Shown: positions 20,370-29,844, counted from the stretch's first letter. The stretch: 64,000 nt of DNA from an uncultured Eubacteriales bacterium (GCA_934489735.1 CAKSSR010000005.1:31151-95150), one strand, 5' to 3'. Notes: generated by a model from the letters alone, not told the origin. Made by a program: numbers and translations.

Positions 20370-22910
20370 TTAGCAAAAACATCCTCCAAATAATCTAATT
20401 AAGCAAGTAGATTCTTTTGTACTTTTCTCAGCATCACATTCATTCATTCCACCGACCAATAATTTTGAATGATAAAATGACAAATGCTTCGCATACGCAT
20501 AATGTTTATAATATGTATATTTTAAATCCTTAACAAATTCTTCGATATCTTTATGAATACGCTCTTTTCTAAGTACATCAAATAACTCTTTTGATACTCT
20601 TATTTCTCCTGTAACTGTATCATAATTTACATAGTCTCCATACATAAGAGCGATGCCATCTGGTTTAATATATTTTTCAAAAAATAGTTTTACAGCTATT
20701 TCTGCTTGCCTCCTAGCTGTATCAACATCTAATCCTCTGCCAATTGATTTTGCAAAGAATCGTGCATAGAGGTCGCCTTTTCCTATCTTCATCTGTTCTT
20801 CAAATATTGCTAACTGTCTCATTGCTTCATCAATATCAAAGTCATTCATTATTAGTTCTGCATAATATAATGAAGCTTCTTTGCTATGACCTTCTTTAAA
20901 CTTTTCTTCCGCTATTTTTGCCTGTCTCATGGCTTCATTTGCATTTAGTTCCTGTTCCGTTGATCTTGAAAGAAATTCTAAAAAAGTCTTACCTGTCACT
21001 TGCTCGAATCGTTCTGTTTCTTTCCTTGCTTCATTCTCACTTAATCCTTTAACTATTAATTCTGAATACTTCAATGCATAGTCATAGCTTCTGCCGTTTA
21101 TTACTTCTCTTTCTGCTATTGTTGCTTGTCTTTCTATATCAAGTATATCCGTACCTCTGGCATATAGTTCTGAATAGAATCTTATATATGTCTCGCTCTT
21201 TCCTTCTTTCATCATTCGACTAGCGCTCCAACGTAGGCCTTCAGCTTTTTCCCGGCATATACCATAACATGTTGTCAATTTTGCAAACCAGATCGCCCTA
21301 TCTTCGTTATCTCTCTTATCACGCATTCTGATCTCTGCTATCTCTGCGATTCTGAATGCTTTATTTTCACAAAATCCTTCACCCATGACACGCGCATAAA
21401 GACTTATAAATTCATCACTTCTAATTCCTGTAAGCTTTTTCTTCTCAATTTCAAAGAATTCCGCACACTTTCTTGCTTTAGCTTCATCCATTCCTTTGCT
21501 TACAAGTTTAGTATAATAAGTTGCATAAGTACTACTTTTCCCACTCAATACTTCTCTTTCTGCTATTGCTGTTAGCCTTTTCACCTTAGCCAAATTTATA
21601 CTCGGACTCTTGACTATTTTCCCAATAGGCTTTATTACACTTTTAACGAGATAATATGCATAAAGATACGCATGAATTTCGCTTTCCCCTTCTTCAATTA
21701 GACGTTCATATTCATTTATATATTTGTCTGCCGCATAGTTACTTGCGCCCTGTGCTATCACATCTGCATAACATAACGAATTCTTTCTACTATGGCCTTC
21801 TTTAAATTTCTTATATGCCATCTCCGTACAAGTAATAACTTTATCATATTCTAATCCTGTATTAAGTAATTCCACAAAGAAGTATGCAAAATCTTCATCA
21901 TTTTTAATTTTACTCTTTAATTCCTCTGCTTCCTTTCTTGCCTTATCTTCTCTAAATCCCCATACCCAACGATCTTTTTGTTTTAATAAGTAGTGAAATG
22001 TACAAATATTTGCCCCTCTTTCCTTAATTTCTCTTTCTATTTCATCGCTTGCTATCCCTCTACCTAGCTCTTTTTTAAAAAGGCGTGCATAAACATTATT
22101 TGATCCTTCAACAAGTTCCCTTCTAGTCAACTTTGGCACACTTTCATCTTTCCAAAATTCCATCGGTATAAAATCTTTCTCCACATGATAAATTTCCGCC
22201 GGAGATTCCGCTGGAAAAGGTTTATATAAAGAATCTTCGAAACGTTTTTCGAAATCTTCTGCACTCGCCAACCCTCTCTTTATCTTTAATTTAACTTCTG
22301 TTTTCCATTCCGCTTCTTTTTCACCGCAGCCATCTGCAACTAATTTAGCATAAATTTCTGAAAACTCTTTGTCATTTTTAAAAATACATATACGTTCTTC
22401 AAACAAGTCTGCTCGTAACTCTGCCTGGCTCTTATCAATACCCTTCAAAACTACTAATTTGGCATAATGTTCTGCATAAATTTCACTTTTACCTGATGCA
22501 AGTTCTTTATTATACACTTCTTCGAAAGCAGCTCGTTTGCTTTCTTCGATTTCTTCATCTGTTTCTGTCTCTGTATTCTCGTATTCTGATGCAGCCTTAT
22601 ATTCTATAAAAAGTTTATCCTTTTCAAGTTTCTTCACCGATCTCAAATACATTTTTATCGCACATCTTGCCATATCCTCATGGATTCCATCCACAGCTAC
22701 CATTTTAGCAAAACGTCTCGCATAAAACTCACTTTTCCCCGATGCAATTGCTTTATCAAATACTTTTTTAAAAGTAGCTCGCTTAACTTTTTCAGTCTCT
22801 TCACTTGCTTTTGTATCTTTTTCTTCCATTGCCATCGAGTTTATCCCTGATAGCATCATTCCCAATCCTATTACGCACGTTGACATCTTTAACAAATTAA
22901 TTCTTCTCAT
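20370..22910 (-). CDS. Secreted helical-repeat protein R9 (Phe-Cys-ending subfamily)
   Basis: An 846-residue close paralogue of R7 over most of its length: the same acidic linker, the DFIPMEFWKDES insert, LSGKSSTYATYYTKLVSKG and the C-terminal VNYDTVTGEIRVSK loop. It differs in its first ~50 residues (MEEKDTKASEETEK after the signal peptide), which resemble the R6/R10 type. The signal peptide ends INSMA-ME and the C-terminus is GGCFC. A GGAGAA ribosome-binding site lies 6-8 nt before the ATG. No anchor or known domain is seen. Confidence 0.86.
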   Translation of the reverse strand: MRRINLLKMSTCVIGLGMMLSGINSMAMEEKDTKASEETEKVKRATFKKVFDKAIASGKSEFYARRFAKMVAVDGIHEDMARCAIKMYLRSVKKLEKDKLFIEYKAASEYENTETETDEEIEESKRAAFEEVYNKELASGKSEIYAEHYAKLVVLKGIDKSQAELRADLFEERICIFKNDKEFSEIYAKLVADGCGEKEAEWKTEVKLKIKRGLASAEDFEKRFEDSLYKPFPAESPAEIYHVEKDFIPMEFWKDESVPKLTRRELVEGSNNVYARLFKKELGRGIASDEIEREIKERGANICTFHYLLKQKDRWVWGFREDKARKEAEELKSKIKNDEDFAYFFVELLNTGLEYDKVITCTEMAYKKFKEGHSRKNSLCYADVIAQGASNYAADKYINEYERLIEEGESEIHAYLYAYYLVKSVIKPIGKIVKSPSINLAKVKRLTAIAEREVLSGKSSTYATYYTKLVSKGMDEAKARKCAEFFEIEKKKLTGIRSDEFISLYARVMGEGFCENKAFRIAEIAEIRMRDKRDNEDRAIWFAKLTTCYGICREKAEGLRWSASRMMKEGKSETYIRFYSELYARGTDILDIERQATIAEREVINGRSYDYALKYSELIVKGLSENEARKETERFEQVTGKTFLEFLSRSTEQELNANEAMRQAKIAEEKFKEGHSKEASLYYAELIMNDFDIDEAMRQLAIFEEQMKIGKGDLYARFFAKSIGRGLDVDTARRQAEIAVKLFFEKYIKPDGIALMYGDYVNYDTVTGEIRVSKELFDVLRKERIHKDIEEFVKDLKYTYYKHYAYAKHLSFYHSKLLVGGMNECDAEKSTKESTCLIRLFGGCFC

Positions 22911-23001
22911 ATTCTTTCTCCAATTCTTCTACTTAATTTTTTCTAACAAATGCTTGCCAAAAGCTAACCTTTCTTATTCTATTCCCATTTCTTCTAAATC
23001 T

Positions 23002-25455
23002 TTAGCAAAAAATTTTATTTTTTCCGACCTTATCAGCAAATTTAATTGAGGCTGTCCTTGCATCTTTTTCATTTAGTCCGATCAATATCAATTCTGCGTA
23101 ACAGAATGCCTCAATTTTCATATTTTCTATTTCAAAAGAGTTGTCTGATACTTCCGGCGGTCTTTCATATCTTGTCTCAGTAAATGGTCTCCAACCGTAA
23201 TTATTTATAGGCAATCTATCTTTATATCTCTTTTCAAATAATTTCTCTGCCATTTCTGATTGTTTTTCAGCCAACTCAAAGCTCATTCCTCTGCCAACTA
23301 ACTTTGCGAAGCAACGTGCATAAAAATCGCTTTTCCCTTCTTTAAGCTTAGATTTAAATATTTTTGATTGATTCATTGCATTATTAACATGTGCCCCTCT
23401 AACTATCAACTCTGCGTAGTATAATGCAACTTCTTTTCTATATCCTTCTTTAAATTTTTCATTTGCTATCATTGCTTGCCTTCTAGCTGCAGCTTCTCCT
23501 ATACCCTGCTTCATTGATTCGGCATAAAATTCAGAAAAGCTCTCACCCTCTTCAGACTTTCTCTCAGATTCTTCTGCCCTTTCTCTTGCCAAACCTTCAC
23601 TTAAGCCACCCATTATCAATTCTGAGTAATAAAAGGCATAGTCATTGCTTCTTCCCTTTGCCACTTCGTTCTCTGCTATTGCTACTTGTCTTTCTATATC
23701 ATATATGTACGTCCCTCTGACTTTTAATTCTGAGTAAAATCTTGCATATGTCTCGCTTTTGCCTGCTCTTACCATCTGTTCAAATTCTTTTGCTCTCTTT
23801 TCTGCTTGATTTGCATTCAGTCCAGAAAGTATCAATTCTGCATAATAAATTGAATAATCATAGCTATTTTGAGCCAGCACTTCTCTTTCTGCTATTTCTG
23901 CCTGCCTACGTGCTTTATCATTATCCATACCTTTGAATATCAAACCTGTATATATTCGCACGTAAATGTCACTTTTTCCTACTCTACCCTTCTCTTTTTC
24001 AAACATTTCTGCTCTTTTTCTTGCTTCATTCTCACTTACGCCATCAGCTATCAAATCAACATAGTGAAATGCATAAATATTGCTTCTTCCACTCAATACT
24101 TCCTTCTCTGCAATTGCTGCTAACTCGTCTATTCTATCTGTGTCTGCAGGTTTGTAGCAATGATCAATCATTTCGGCCTGGATGCAATAATGTGCATAAA
24201 AATGTGCATAAATATTGCTTTTCCCCTCTACAATCTTACGTCCAAATTCAGTCGTTTGCTTATCTGCGATATAGCTATTTAAGCCATGTGTTACCAATTC
24301 TGCATAATACAATGCTCCGATAACACTACCACTGCTATCGTATCCTTGTTCTGCTATTTCTGCTTTACTAATAATCCTATGATAATTCTCTCCTCTTTTA
24401 AGATATTCTAAAATAAAGCTTGCAAATACTTCATCATCTCTAATTCTGTCACACAATGCCTCTGATCTTTCTTTCGCTTCTTCCTCGCTTAAGCCTTCAA
24501 TATATCTGAATATTATATAGTGGTATCTGTAAAGAGTTGTCTTTCCTTGTCTAATTTCTTCTTCTATTTCAGGAGTCTTTCTTCCTTCCATATTAACTAA
24601 GAATCTAAAGATAGCTTCAACCATATTCTCAGAGCTTTCAGCAGTATCCTCTTCTCCAGTTGATTCTAACACATTTCCTCCTTCCTCCAGGTCCATTGTT
24701 ATAAAATTTACAGGAGGATTATAAACTCTCCCTTCCACAATCCTCCTTCTCCAAGGGTGAGGTGATTCATATCTTGGTTTTTCTTCCTTGACCAATGCTT
24801 TACATATCATTTTTGCTTTAAATTTAGCTTCTGCCTCATTAAAACCATTTGCAATTGATTCAGCATAACTGTTTGCAAATACTTCATTCTTACCGGAACG
24901 TATAATATCTCTAAATATTTCTGACATTATCCTTGCTTTTTCTTTTTCAATTCCATCCAGAACTACTAATTTGGCATAATATTTTGAATGACATTCATTC
25001 TTGCTCAATAAAAGTTCTTGATTATATACTTTTTCAAAGGCTGGTCGTTTACTCTCTTCAATTTCAATATCCGTCTCCACATATTTACTTTCAGCATCGT
25101 CTCCCTTAAGTGATACAGTCATTTCTCTGGCATAACTATCTGCCAAATCTTCGTCCGATAATTCCATTAAGTAATCTTCATAAGCTTTTGCTCGTATTTT
25201 TGCTTCAGCTTTATTCATATTCTCTAAAACTGTCAATGTGGCATAATATTTTGCATAACTTTCGCTCTTACCTGATGAAATTTCTCGACCATATGCTTCA
25301 TCAAAGGCAGATTGTTTACTTTCTTCAGCCTTCGTACTCGTCTCTGTGCCTTTCTCTTCCATTGCCTCTTCCATTGCCATTGAATTCATTCCTGACAACA
25401 TCATTCCTAATCCTAATACAAATGTCGACATCCTTAATAATTTTTTTAATCCCAC
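23002..25455 (-). CDS. Secreted helical-repeat protein R10, first gene of the R10-R6 array
   Basis: An 817-residue protein starting at GTG with a good GGAGGG 8 nt upstream. The signal peptide MGLKKLLRMSTFVLGLG ends MNSMA-ME. It keeps the subfamily plan, but the insert (around residues 230-290) reads VNFITMDLEEGG instead of DFIPMEF. The repeats include DYAFYYSELIMGGLSEGLAR and YATLTVLENMNKAEAK. It ends KNKIFC. Upstream lie two tandem promoter-terminator cassettes. With a terminator between the nearest promoter and the start codon, expression probably depends on read-through or on a promoter I cannot see. Confidence 0.86.
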   Translation of the reverse strand: MGLKKLLRMSTFVLGLGMMLSGMNSMAMEEAMEEKGTETSTKAEESKQSAFDEAYGREISSGKSESYAKYYATLTVLENMNKAEAKIRAKAYEDYLMELSDEDLADSYAREMTVSLKGDDAESKYVETDIEIEESKRPAFEKVYNQELLLSKNECHSKYYAKLVVLDGIEKEKARIMSEIFRDIIRSGKNEVFANSYAESIANGFNEAEAKFKAKMICKALVKEEKPRYESPHPWRRRIVEGRVYNPPVNFITMDLEEGGNVLESTGEEDTAESSENMVEAIFRFLVNMEGRKTPEIEEEIRQGKTTLYRYHYIIFRYIEGLSEEEAKERSEALCDRIRDDEVFASFILEYLKRGENYHRIISKAEIAEQGYDSSGSVIGALYYAELVTHGLNSYIADKQTTEFGRKIVEGKSNIYAHFYAHYCIQAEMIDHCYKPADTDRIDELAAIAEKEVLSGRSNIYAFHYVDLIADGVSENEARKRAEMFEKEKGRVGKSDIYVRIYTGLIFKGMDNDKARRQAEIAEREVLAQNSYDYSIYYAELILSGLNANQAEKRAKEFEQMVRAGKSETYARFYSELKVRGTYIYDIERQVAIAENEVAKGRSNDYAFYYSELIMGGLSEGLARERAEESERKSEEGESFSEFYAESMKQGIGEAAARRQAMIANEKFKEGYRKEVALYYAELIVRGAHVNNAMNQSKIFKSKLKEGKSDFYARCFAKLVGRGMSFELAEKQSEMAEKLFEKRYKDRLPINNYGWRPFTETRYERPPEVSDNSFEIENMKIEAFCYAELILIGLNEKDARTASIKFADKVGKNKIFC

Positions 25456-25523
25456 GTTATTTTCCCTCCAAATTTTTTAAAGACTCTATAACTCATCTAA
25501 AGCTAGTAAAAAACATCTCTATT

Positions 25524-25560
25524 CAAAAATACAAGAACTGTCAAAAAACAATTCTTGTAT
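25524..25560 (-). terminator. Cassette terminator nearest to R10
   Basis: Minus-strand ATACAAGAA and TTCTTGTAT form a perfect 9-bp stem with a 14-nt loop, followed by T5. It lies about 70 bp upstream of the R10 start, so transcripts from the upstream promoter should end before R10 unless terminated inefficiently. Confidence 0.85.
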
Positions 25561-25610
25561 CCTAACTTTTCTAAAGTTATATTAAATATTTCTAATCTTC
25601 ACACAAACAA

Positions 25611-25639
25611 ATTATATACCTATCTCATTCATTTGTCAA
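25611..25639 (-). promoter_or_regulatory. Cassette promoter P1
   Basis: A perfect TTGACA (25634-25639), 17-bp spacer and perfect TATAAT (25611-25616). Half-sites ATTAATC (25642) and TTTAACC (25653), 11 bp apart, lie directly upstream; they are 25 bp from the -10, against 26 bp at R3, R5 and R13. Confidence 0.88.
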
Positions 25640-25700
25640 GCATTAATCAAAATTTAACCTCAAATCTGAACTTTATTCTAAAATTTGAAACTTTCAGTAT

Positions 25701-25738
25701 AAAAAAATACAAGAACTGTCAAAAAACAATTCTTGCAT
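25701..25738 (-). terminator. Cassette terminator of the second copy
   Basis: ATGCAAGAA pairs with TTCTTGTAT (one G-U) and is followed by T7 on the minus strand. Confidence 0.85.
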
Positions 25739-25788
25739 CCTAACTTTTCTAAAGTTATATTAAATATTTCTAATCTTCACAGTAATAA

Positions 25789-25817
25789 ATTATATACCTA
25801 TTTCATTTATTTGTCAA
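25789..25817 (-). promoter_or_regulatory. Cassette promoter P2
   Basis: A perfect TTGACA (25812-25817), 17-bp spacer and TATAAT (25789-25794), with half-sites ATTAATT (25820) and TTTAATC (25831) at an 11-bp period. Confidence 0.88.
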
Positions 25818-25878
25818 GCATTAATTAAAATTTAATCTCACGTCTGAACTTTATTCTAAAATTTGAAACTTTCAGTAT

Positions 25879-25912
25879 AAAAATACAAGAACTGCGAAAA
25901 CAATTCTTGTAT
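25879..25912 (-). terminator. Cassette terminator A, end of the R13-R11 operon
   Basis: ATACAAGAA/TTCTTGTAT stem with T5 on the minus strand. It probably ends the R13-R12-R11-hypothetical transcript. The 25913-26196 stretch between it and the hypothetical gene holds no feature I can support. Confidence 0.8.
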
Positions 25913-26196
25913 CCAATCATCCTAAAATAATATAAATCTTTTCTATGTCCAAATGCTGCCCCATTACTTTTGAAAACATTCTATGTCTATTCTTAATAAT
26001 TTTAAGGTACCTTGTTCTCGATACTTTCTATCCCATTAGCAATTTGCTCAATCTAAGTATTCTAAGGTTAACCTATCCTTATCTATTTGCTGTCCACACG
26101 ATTTCTATCATTAAAAAATGCTCTCTTTTCTTAATTCCTACAATAAATACCTCATTCAGTCCAAAACAAAATCAGCTCACTGCTTAAATTTTGATC

Positions 26197-26484
26197 TCAC
26201 CACTCAACCCATTCCATGTCTTTCTCAGCTTCCCAAAATGTCTTTCCCTCAAATATCGGTTCATTTAAAGCAAGTTCCATACACTTCTCTCCCGAACTAG
26301 CTCTTTTATCAAAAACAGTCTTAACATAGTTACCTTTGTCATCCCATATGACAATATCATAGGAGTAGTCATTGTCCTTGTGGTAGATAATACCGTGGAA
26401 AAAGTATTTAATTCCATGATACATCACTGCACATTCTTCGTATGTCGTGTGGTCTACAAAATCGTTAACATTTCCATATTTCAT
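26197..26484 (-). CDS. Hypothetical 95-residue protein
   Basis: A 95-residue acidic, aromatic-rich protein (MKYGNVNDFVDHTTYEECA at the start; ends KDMEWVEW). AAGGGG precedes the ATG by 9 nt. There is no signal peptide or transmembrane segment, and it does not contain the YADYY repeat, so it is the only non-family gene inside the R13-R11 operon, 27 bp after R11. Alternating hydrophobic residues such as YSYDIVIWDDKGNYVKT suggest a small beta-rich fold. I recognise no family. It may be a cytosolic partner of the secreted proteins or simply a bystander. Confidence 0.7.
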   Translation of the reverse strand: MKYGNVNDFVDHTTYEECAVMYHGIKYFFHGIIYHKDNDYSYDIVIWDDKGNYVKTVFDKRASSGEKCMELALNEPIFEGKTFWEAEKDMEWVEW

Positions 26485-26511
26485 TTAATTCAACCCCTTA
26501 AAATATTTTTG

Positions 26512-28296
26512 CTACATCATGTCAGCTACGCATTCTTCTGCTATCCTATCTGCTTCAAAAGGGCTCTTGCCGCTTATAATTTCTCTTTCAAATACTTCAG
26601 ATTGCTTGTGGGCTTTAAGCTTTGATAAGTTTTTCTCTACTATTAGCCTCGCATAGTATTCAGAATAAATAAAACTTCTTCCAGCTTTTATTTCTTCTTC
26701 AAATATTTCTACTTGAGGTCTTGCCTGAGCTTCCTTTATCCCTCTTTCCACAATTAAACTCGAATAGTTTGCTGAATAGCAAGGACTTTTTCCAAACATT
26801 CTTTCTTTTTCAAATATTTCTGCCATAATTTCAGCCTTTTCTCTATCAATTCCCTTTATCATTATCAATTCAGTATAATAGGATGCATAAATTCCGCTAT
26901 GTTTTTTAATTAATGCTTCTTTAAACACGTTCAACATAGCTTCCGCTTGATGTCCTTCCAATCTTTTTAAGACCACTAAGTTAGTATAATATTCCGCACA
27001 AACAGGAGAACTCCCATCGCTGATTTTCGAATTATAAACTTCTGCTTTCCTTCTAGCTATATCCTCTCTCAATCCATTTGCAAGTTGCTCCACATAGTAT
27101 TCTGAATATTCATTACTTCTTTTTGATTTCTTCTCTTTTTCAAATAAATCTGCCTGCGCCCTTGCCTGTTCTTCATCCAATCTATTTACGACTATCAATT
27201 TTGCATAATAATCCGCATAATCTGGACTTTTTTTATCTTTTATTTCTTGCTCGTACACTTCTGCTTGATGTCTTGCCTGAGCCTCGCTTAATCTTTTCTC
27301 AACTAGCAAATCCACATAGTAAGAAGCGTAAGCAAAACTTTTATCTGACATAACTTCTTTATGATATATTTCTATTTTAGACTTACCATTTACTAACTTT
27401 CTGTCCTTAGCAGATTTCTCATAGCAGTTGGAGCTATCATATTCATCCTTATTTATCATTTCCTGCTCCAATATTTCAGCCTGTAAGCTCGCTTGGGATT
27501 CCAACAACTTCTTTCTAACTACTAAATCAGCAAGATATTCTGCATGAATGTGACTTTTGCCTCTTTTTCTTGCCTGATCAAATACGCTTGCTAAAAATCT
27601 TGCTTTAGTTGGTTCAACTTTTCTTGAAGCTATCAATTCTGCGCAATAGTCGGCATAAAAGTATCCTGGTCTCACCCTTGTAATTTCATATTCAAATACT
27701 TTTGATTGTTCGTCAGCTTCACTTTTGCTTAACCCTCTGCAAACAATTAGTTCCGCATAATGGTCAGAATATATATAACTCTTACCTTCTTTCTCTTGCT
27801 TTTCTTCACATATCATTGCTTGTTTTTCTGCTTGTGAACGATTCAATCCTCTCTTAACTATTAGCTCGGCATAGTAACGGGAATAAAAGCGAGTCCTCCC
27901 CGCCACCATCTGTTCCTCAAATATTTCAGCACGAGCTCTCATTTCCTCCTCTTCTTTCTCTGACAAAAACATCCCAGCTGTTAATTCCGCATAATGATCT
28001 GCATAAAAAAATTCTTTTCCCCTTGCCCTTTCCTGATCGAATATTTCCGCTCTCTGTCTTGCCGCTCTTTCTGTCATCTTCCATTCAACAATCAGATTAG
28101 CATAATAAGCAGAATAGTCTTTACTTTTCTTTTCCCTTCTCTCTGCCTTATATATTTCTTTCTTACTCTTCGATTTTTCTTCAACTTTTGTTGCCTCTGG
28201 GCTAACTTTTTCCATTGCCATTGAATTGATTCCAATGAGAATTGTCCCTAAACCCATTGCACATATCGATAGTTTCATTAATTTACTTAATTTCAT
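26512..28296 (-). CDS. Secreted helical-repeat protein R11
   Basis: A 594-residue member with about 15 regular units (for example VYEQEIKDKKSPDYADYYAK in layout). The start at 28296 (MKLSKLMKLSICAMGLG) has GAGGAA 8 nt upstream. The alternative ATG at 28317 overlaps the R12 stop as TAATG and would add seven residues; either way translation is likely coupled to R12. The signal peptide ends INSMA-ME. The C-terminus ends ISGKSPFEADRIAEECVADMM, a half-repeat cap of the R4/R5 kind but with a Cys. No anchor or enzyme motif is seen. Confidence 0.85.
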   Translation of the reverse strand: MKLSKLMKLSICAMGLGTILIGINSMAMEKVSPEATKVEEKSKSKKEIYKAERREKKSKDYSAYYANLIVEWKMTERAARQRAEIFDQERARGKEFFYADHYAELTAGMFLSEKEEEEMRARAEIFEEQMVAGRTRFYSRYYAELIVKRGLNRSQAEKQAMICEEKQEKEGKSYIYSDHYAELIVCRGLSKSEADEQSKVFEYEITRVRPGYFYADYCAELIASRKVEPTKARFLASVFDQARKRGKSHIHAEYLADLVVRKKLLESQASLQAEILEQEMINKDEYDSSNCYEKSAKDRKLVNGKSKIEIYHKEVMSDKSFAYASYYVDLLVEKRLSEAQARHQAEVYEQEIKDKKSPDYADYYAKLIVVNRLDEEQARAQADLFEKEKKSKRSNEYSEYYVEQLANGLREDIARRKAEVYNSKISDGSSPVCAEYYTNLVVLKRLEGHQAEAMLNVFKEALIKKHSGIYASYYTELIMIKGIDREKAEIMAEIFEKERMFGKSPCYSANYSSLIVERGIKEAQARPQVEIFEEEIKAGRSFIYSEYYARLIVEKNLSKLKAHKQSEVFEREIISGKSPFEADRIAEECVADMM

Positions 28297-28316
28297 AATC
28301 GTCTTCCTCTTTGTCA

Positions 28317-29000
28317 TTATAATTTTTTCTTCTTTGCCGGTCTTTCTTCCTTAAGTTCATCAGCAGATGATAATCCTATTTCATCAAAATCCCTTTTTAT
28401 TTGTAATGATTTCAAATTTTCTCTAGCTACATATTCCGGAACATCTCGAGCTATAAGCCGGGCATAATGGTCTGCATACTCATCTGTATTTCCTGCTAAA
28501 ACTTCCATCTCGAAGATCTCCGATTGAAACTTAGCCTTCCTTTTGCCAATCAACGACGAAACCATCAGCTTTGCATAGTAGTCCGAATAAATATAACTGT
28601 GTCCCTTTCGTCTCGCTCTACTAAAAACATCCGCCTGAATCCTAATCAACCTCTTATCCGTCTTTGTACAAGCTGCTAACTTTGCATAATAATCTGCATA
28701 ATCTCTGTCTCGTCCTTGAAAAATCTCTAATTCAAATACTGCACTTCTCACTCTCGCTTCAATTACCTTGAGTTTTCTAATTTTAATCAACTCAGCATAA
28801 TATTTCGCATAAAGTTCGCTTCTGCCTCTCTTTATTTCTTTATCATATGCCAACTTATACTCATCAACGATTGATATATTTGTTGATATTTCATGCTTGC
28901 TATCATCAGTAGCTTGGCTTGTACTTACATCCGTTGCGAGTGACTTCATTCCGACAATTAATATCCCTAAAATATATAAATATAACCTAAACTTCCTCAT
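28317..29000 (-). CDS. Small secreted helical-repeat protein R12
   Basis: A 227-residue member with about five units. Signal peptide: short basic start then YLYILGILIVG, cleavage near SLA-TD. Repeats include GRSELYAKYYAELIKIRKLK and GRDRDYADYYAKLAACTK. It ends in a basic tail (ERPAKKKKL) like R1. The ribosome-binding site AGGAAAATAT occurs twice in tandem (AGGAAAATATATG duplicated), giving an additional upstream ATG in another context; the start chosen is the one followed by the signal peptide. Its stop overlaps R11. Confidence 0.82.
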   Translation of the reverse strand: MRKFRLYLYILGILIVGMKSLATDVSTSQATDDSKHEISTNISIVDEYKLAYDKEIKRGRSELYAKYYAELIKIRKLKVIEARVRSAVFELEIFQGRDRDYADYYAKLAACTKTDKRLIRIQADVFSRARRKGHSYIYSDYYAKLMVSSLIGKRKAKFQSEIFEMEVLAGNTDEYADHYARLIARDVPEYVARENLKSLQIKRDFDEIGLSSADELKEERPAKKKKL

Positions 29001-29028
29001 ATATTTTCCTCATATATTTTCCTTTGGT

Positions 29029-29844
29029 TTAATATACTCCATCGTAATCGCATATCGGTTGCTCCAAATTCATATGTTTCATCTTTTTTTCCATATCTTC
29101 TACCAATGTTTTCGCATAATAAGCTGCGTAGACCTTACTCCTCTTTTCTTCTAATATTGTCATTTCAAATATTGCTGCACGTTTTCTAGCTATGTTAACT
29201 GGAACTGATTCAAATATTAAATCTGCATAATGTTCTGCATAAAGTTCCCCTACTCCTTCTTTTTCAATTAAATCCAAACGAAATTCAGCTATATCTGGTA
29301 GAACAGATTCAAACACTATCAAATTAGCATATTTAGATGAATACGTCTTACCTTTCCCTTCCTCCATCTTGTAAGTATATAAGTCTGCTAATCTGTCTGC
29401 AATTTCATTTGGGTACTTTCCCTCCACTATCATCTCAGAAAAGTAGTCAGCGTAAATTCGCCCCCTATTCTTTTTTAAAGCTTGCTCGTATATTTCAGCC
29501 CTTCGCCATGCCATTGTTCGATCGAGCTTATGTTCTACTACTAACCTCGCATAATAAGCTGAATATTCTGCACTTCTGCCTCCCTCTAATAACATTTCGA
29601 CAAATAATGCTGATTCTTTCTTAATCAAATCCTGAGTCAAGTATTTTCTTTCTGACAATCTCTTACAATATTCTTTGTAAATGTCTTGCCCCATTTGGCC
29701 TTTGGCTCCTTCGTACTTACTCTTCGTTACTATTTCATTCTTTGTCTCAGTTTCAACCTCCATCGCCATTGAATTAATTCCAATAATTGAAACCCCTAAT
29801 CCTATGGCACATAATGATGTCTTTAAAAAATTTTTAAAATTCAT
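29029..29844 (-). CDS. Secreted helical-repeat protein R13, first gene of the R13-R11 operon
   Basis: A 271-residue member with about five to six units. The signal peptide (MNFKNFLKTSLCAIGLG) ends INSMA-ME. CGGAGG lies 8 nt before the ATG. Repeats include GGRSAEYSAYYARLVVEHKL and GVGELYAEHYADLIFESV. It ends in a non-repeat tail (EQPICDYDGVY). The gene follows its own box-type promoter. R12 begins 28 bp after its stop, so R13-R12-R11 and the 95-residue gene form one unit. Confidence 0.83.
   Translation of the reverse strand: MNFKNFLKTSLCAIGLGVSIIGINSMAMEVETETKNEIVTKSKYEGAKGQMGQDIYKEYCKRLSERKYLTQDLIKKESALFVEMLLEGGRSAEYSAYYARLVVEHKLDRTMAWRRAEIYEQALKKNRGRIYADYFSEMIVEGKYPNEIADRLADLYTYKMEEGKGKTYSSKYANLIVFESVLPDIAEFRLDLIEKEGVGELYAEHYADLIFESVPVNIARKRAAIFEMTILEEKRSKVYAAYYAKTLVEDMEKKMKHMNLEQPICDYDGVY

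Larger units (their letters stand above)
25524..25913 (-). repeat. Tandem 178-bp promoter-terminator cassettes (about 2.2 copies)
   Basis: The sequence beginning ACAAGAACTG recurs at 25531, 25709 and 25885, so the unit is 176-178 bp with only scattered differences. Reading in gene direction, each full unit holds an 11-bp-period box, a consensus promoter, an ~80-nt transcribed segment with a small AACTTT-AGA-AAAGTT stem, and an intrinsic terminator. The third copy retains only the terminator. Confidence 0.9.

Noticed and set aside
25524..25913. CRISPR-like array
   Set aside because: The repeats are 178-bp tandem cassettes with promoters and terminators, not short repeats with unique spacers; no cas genes are present.
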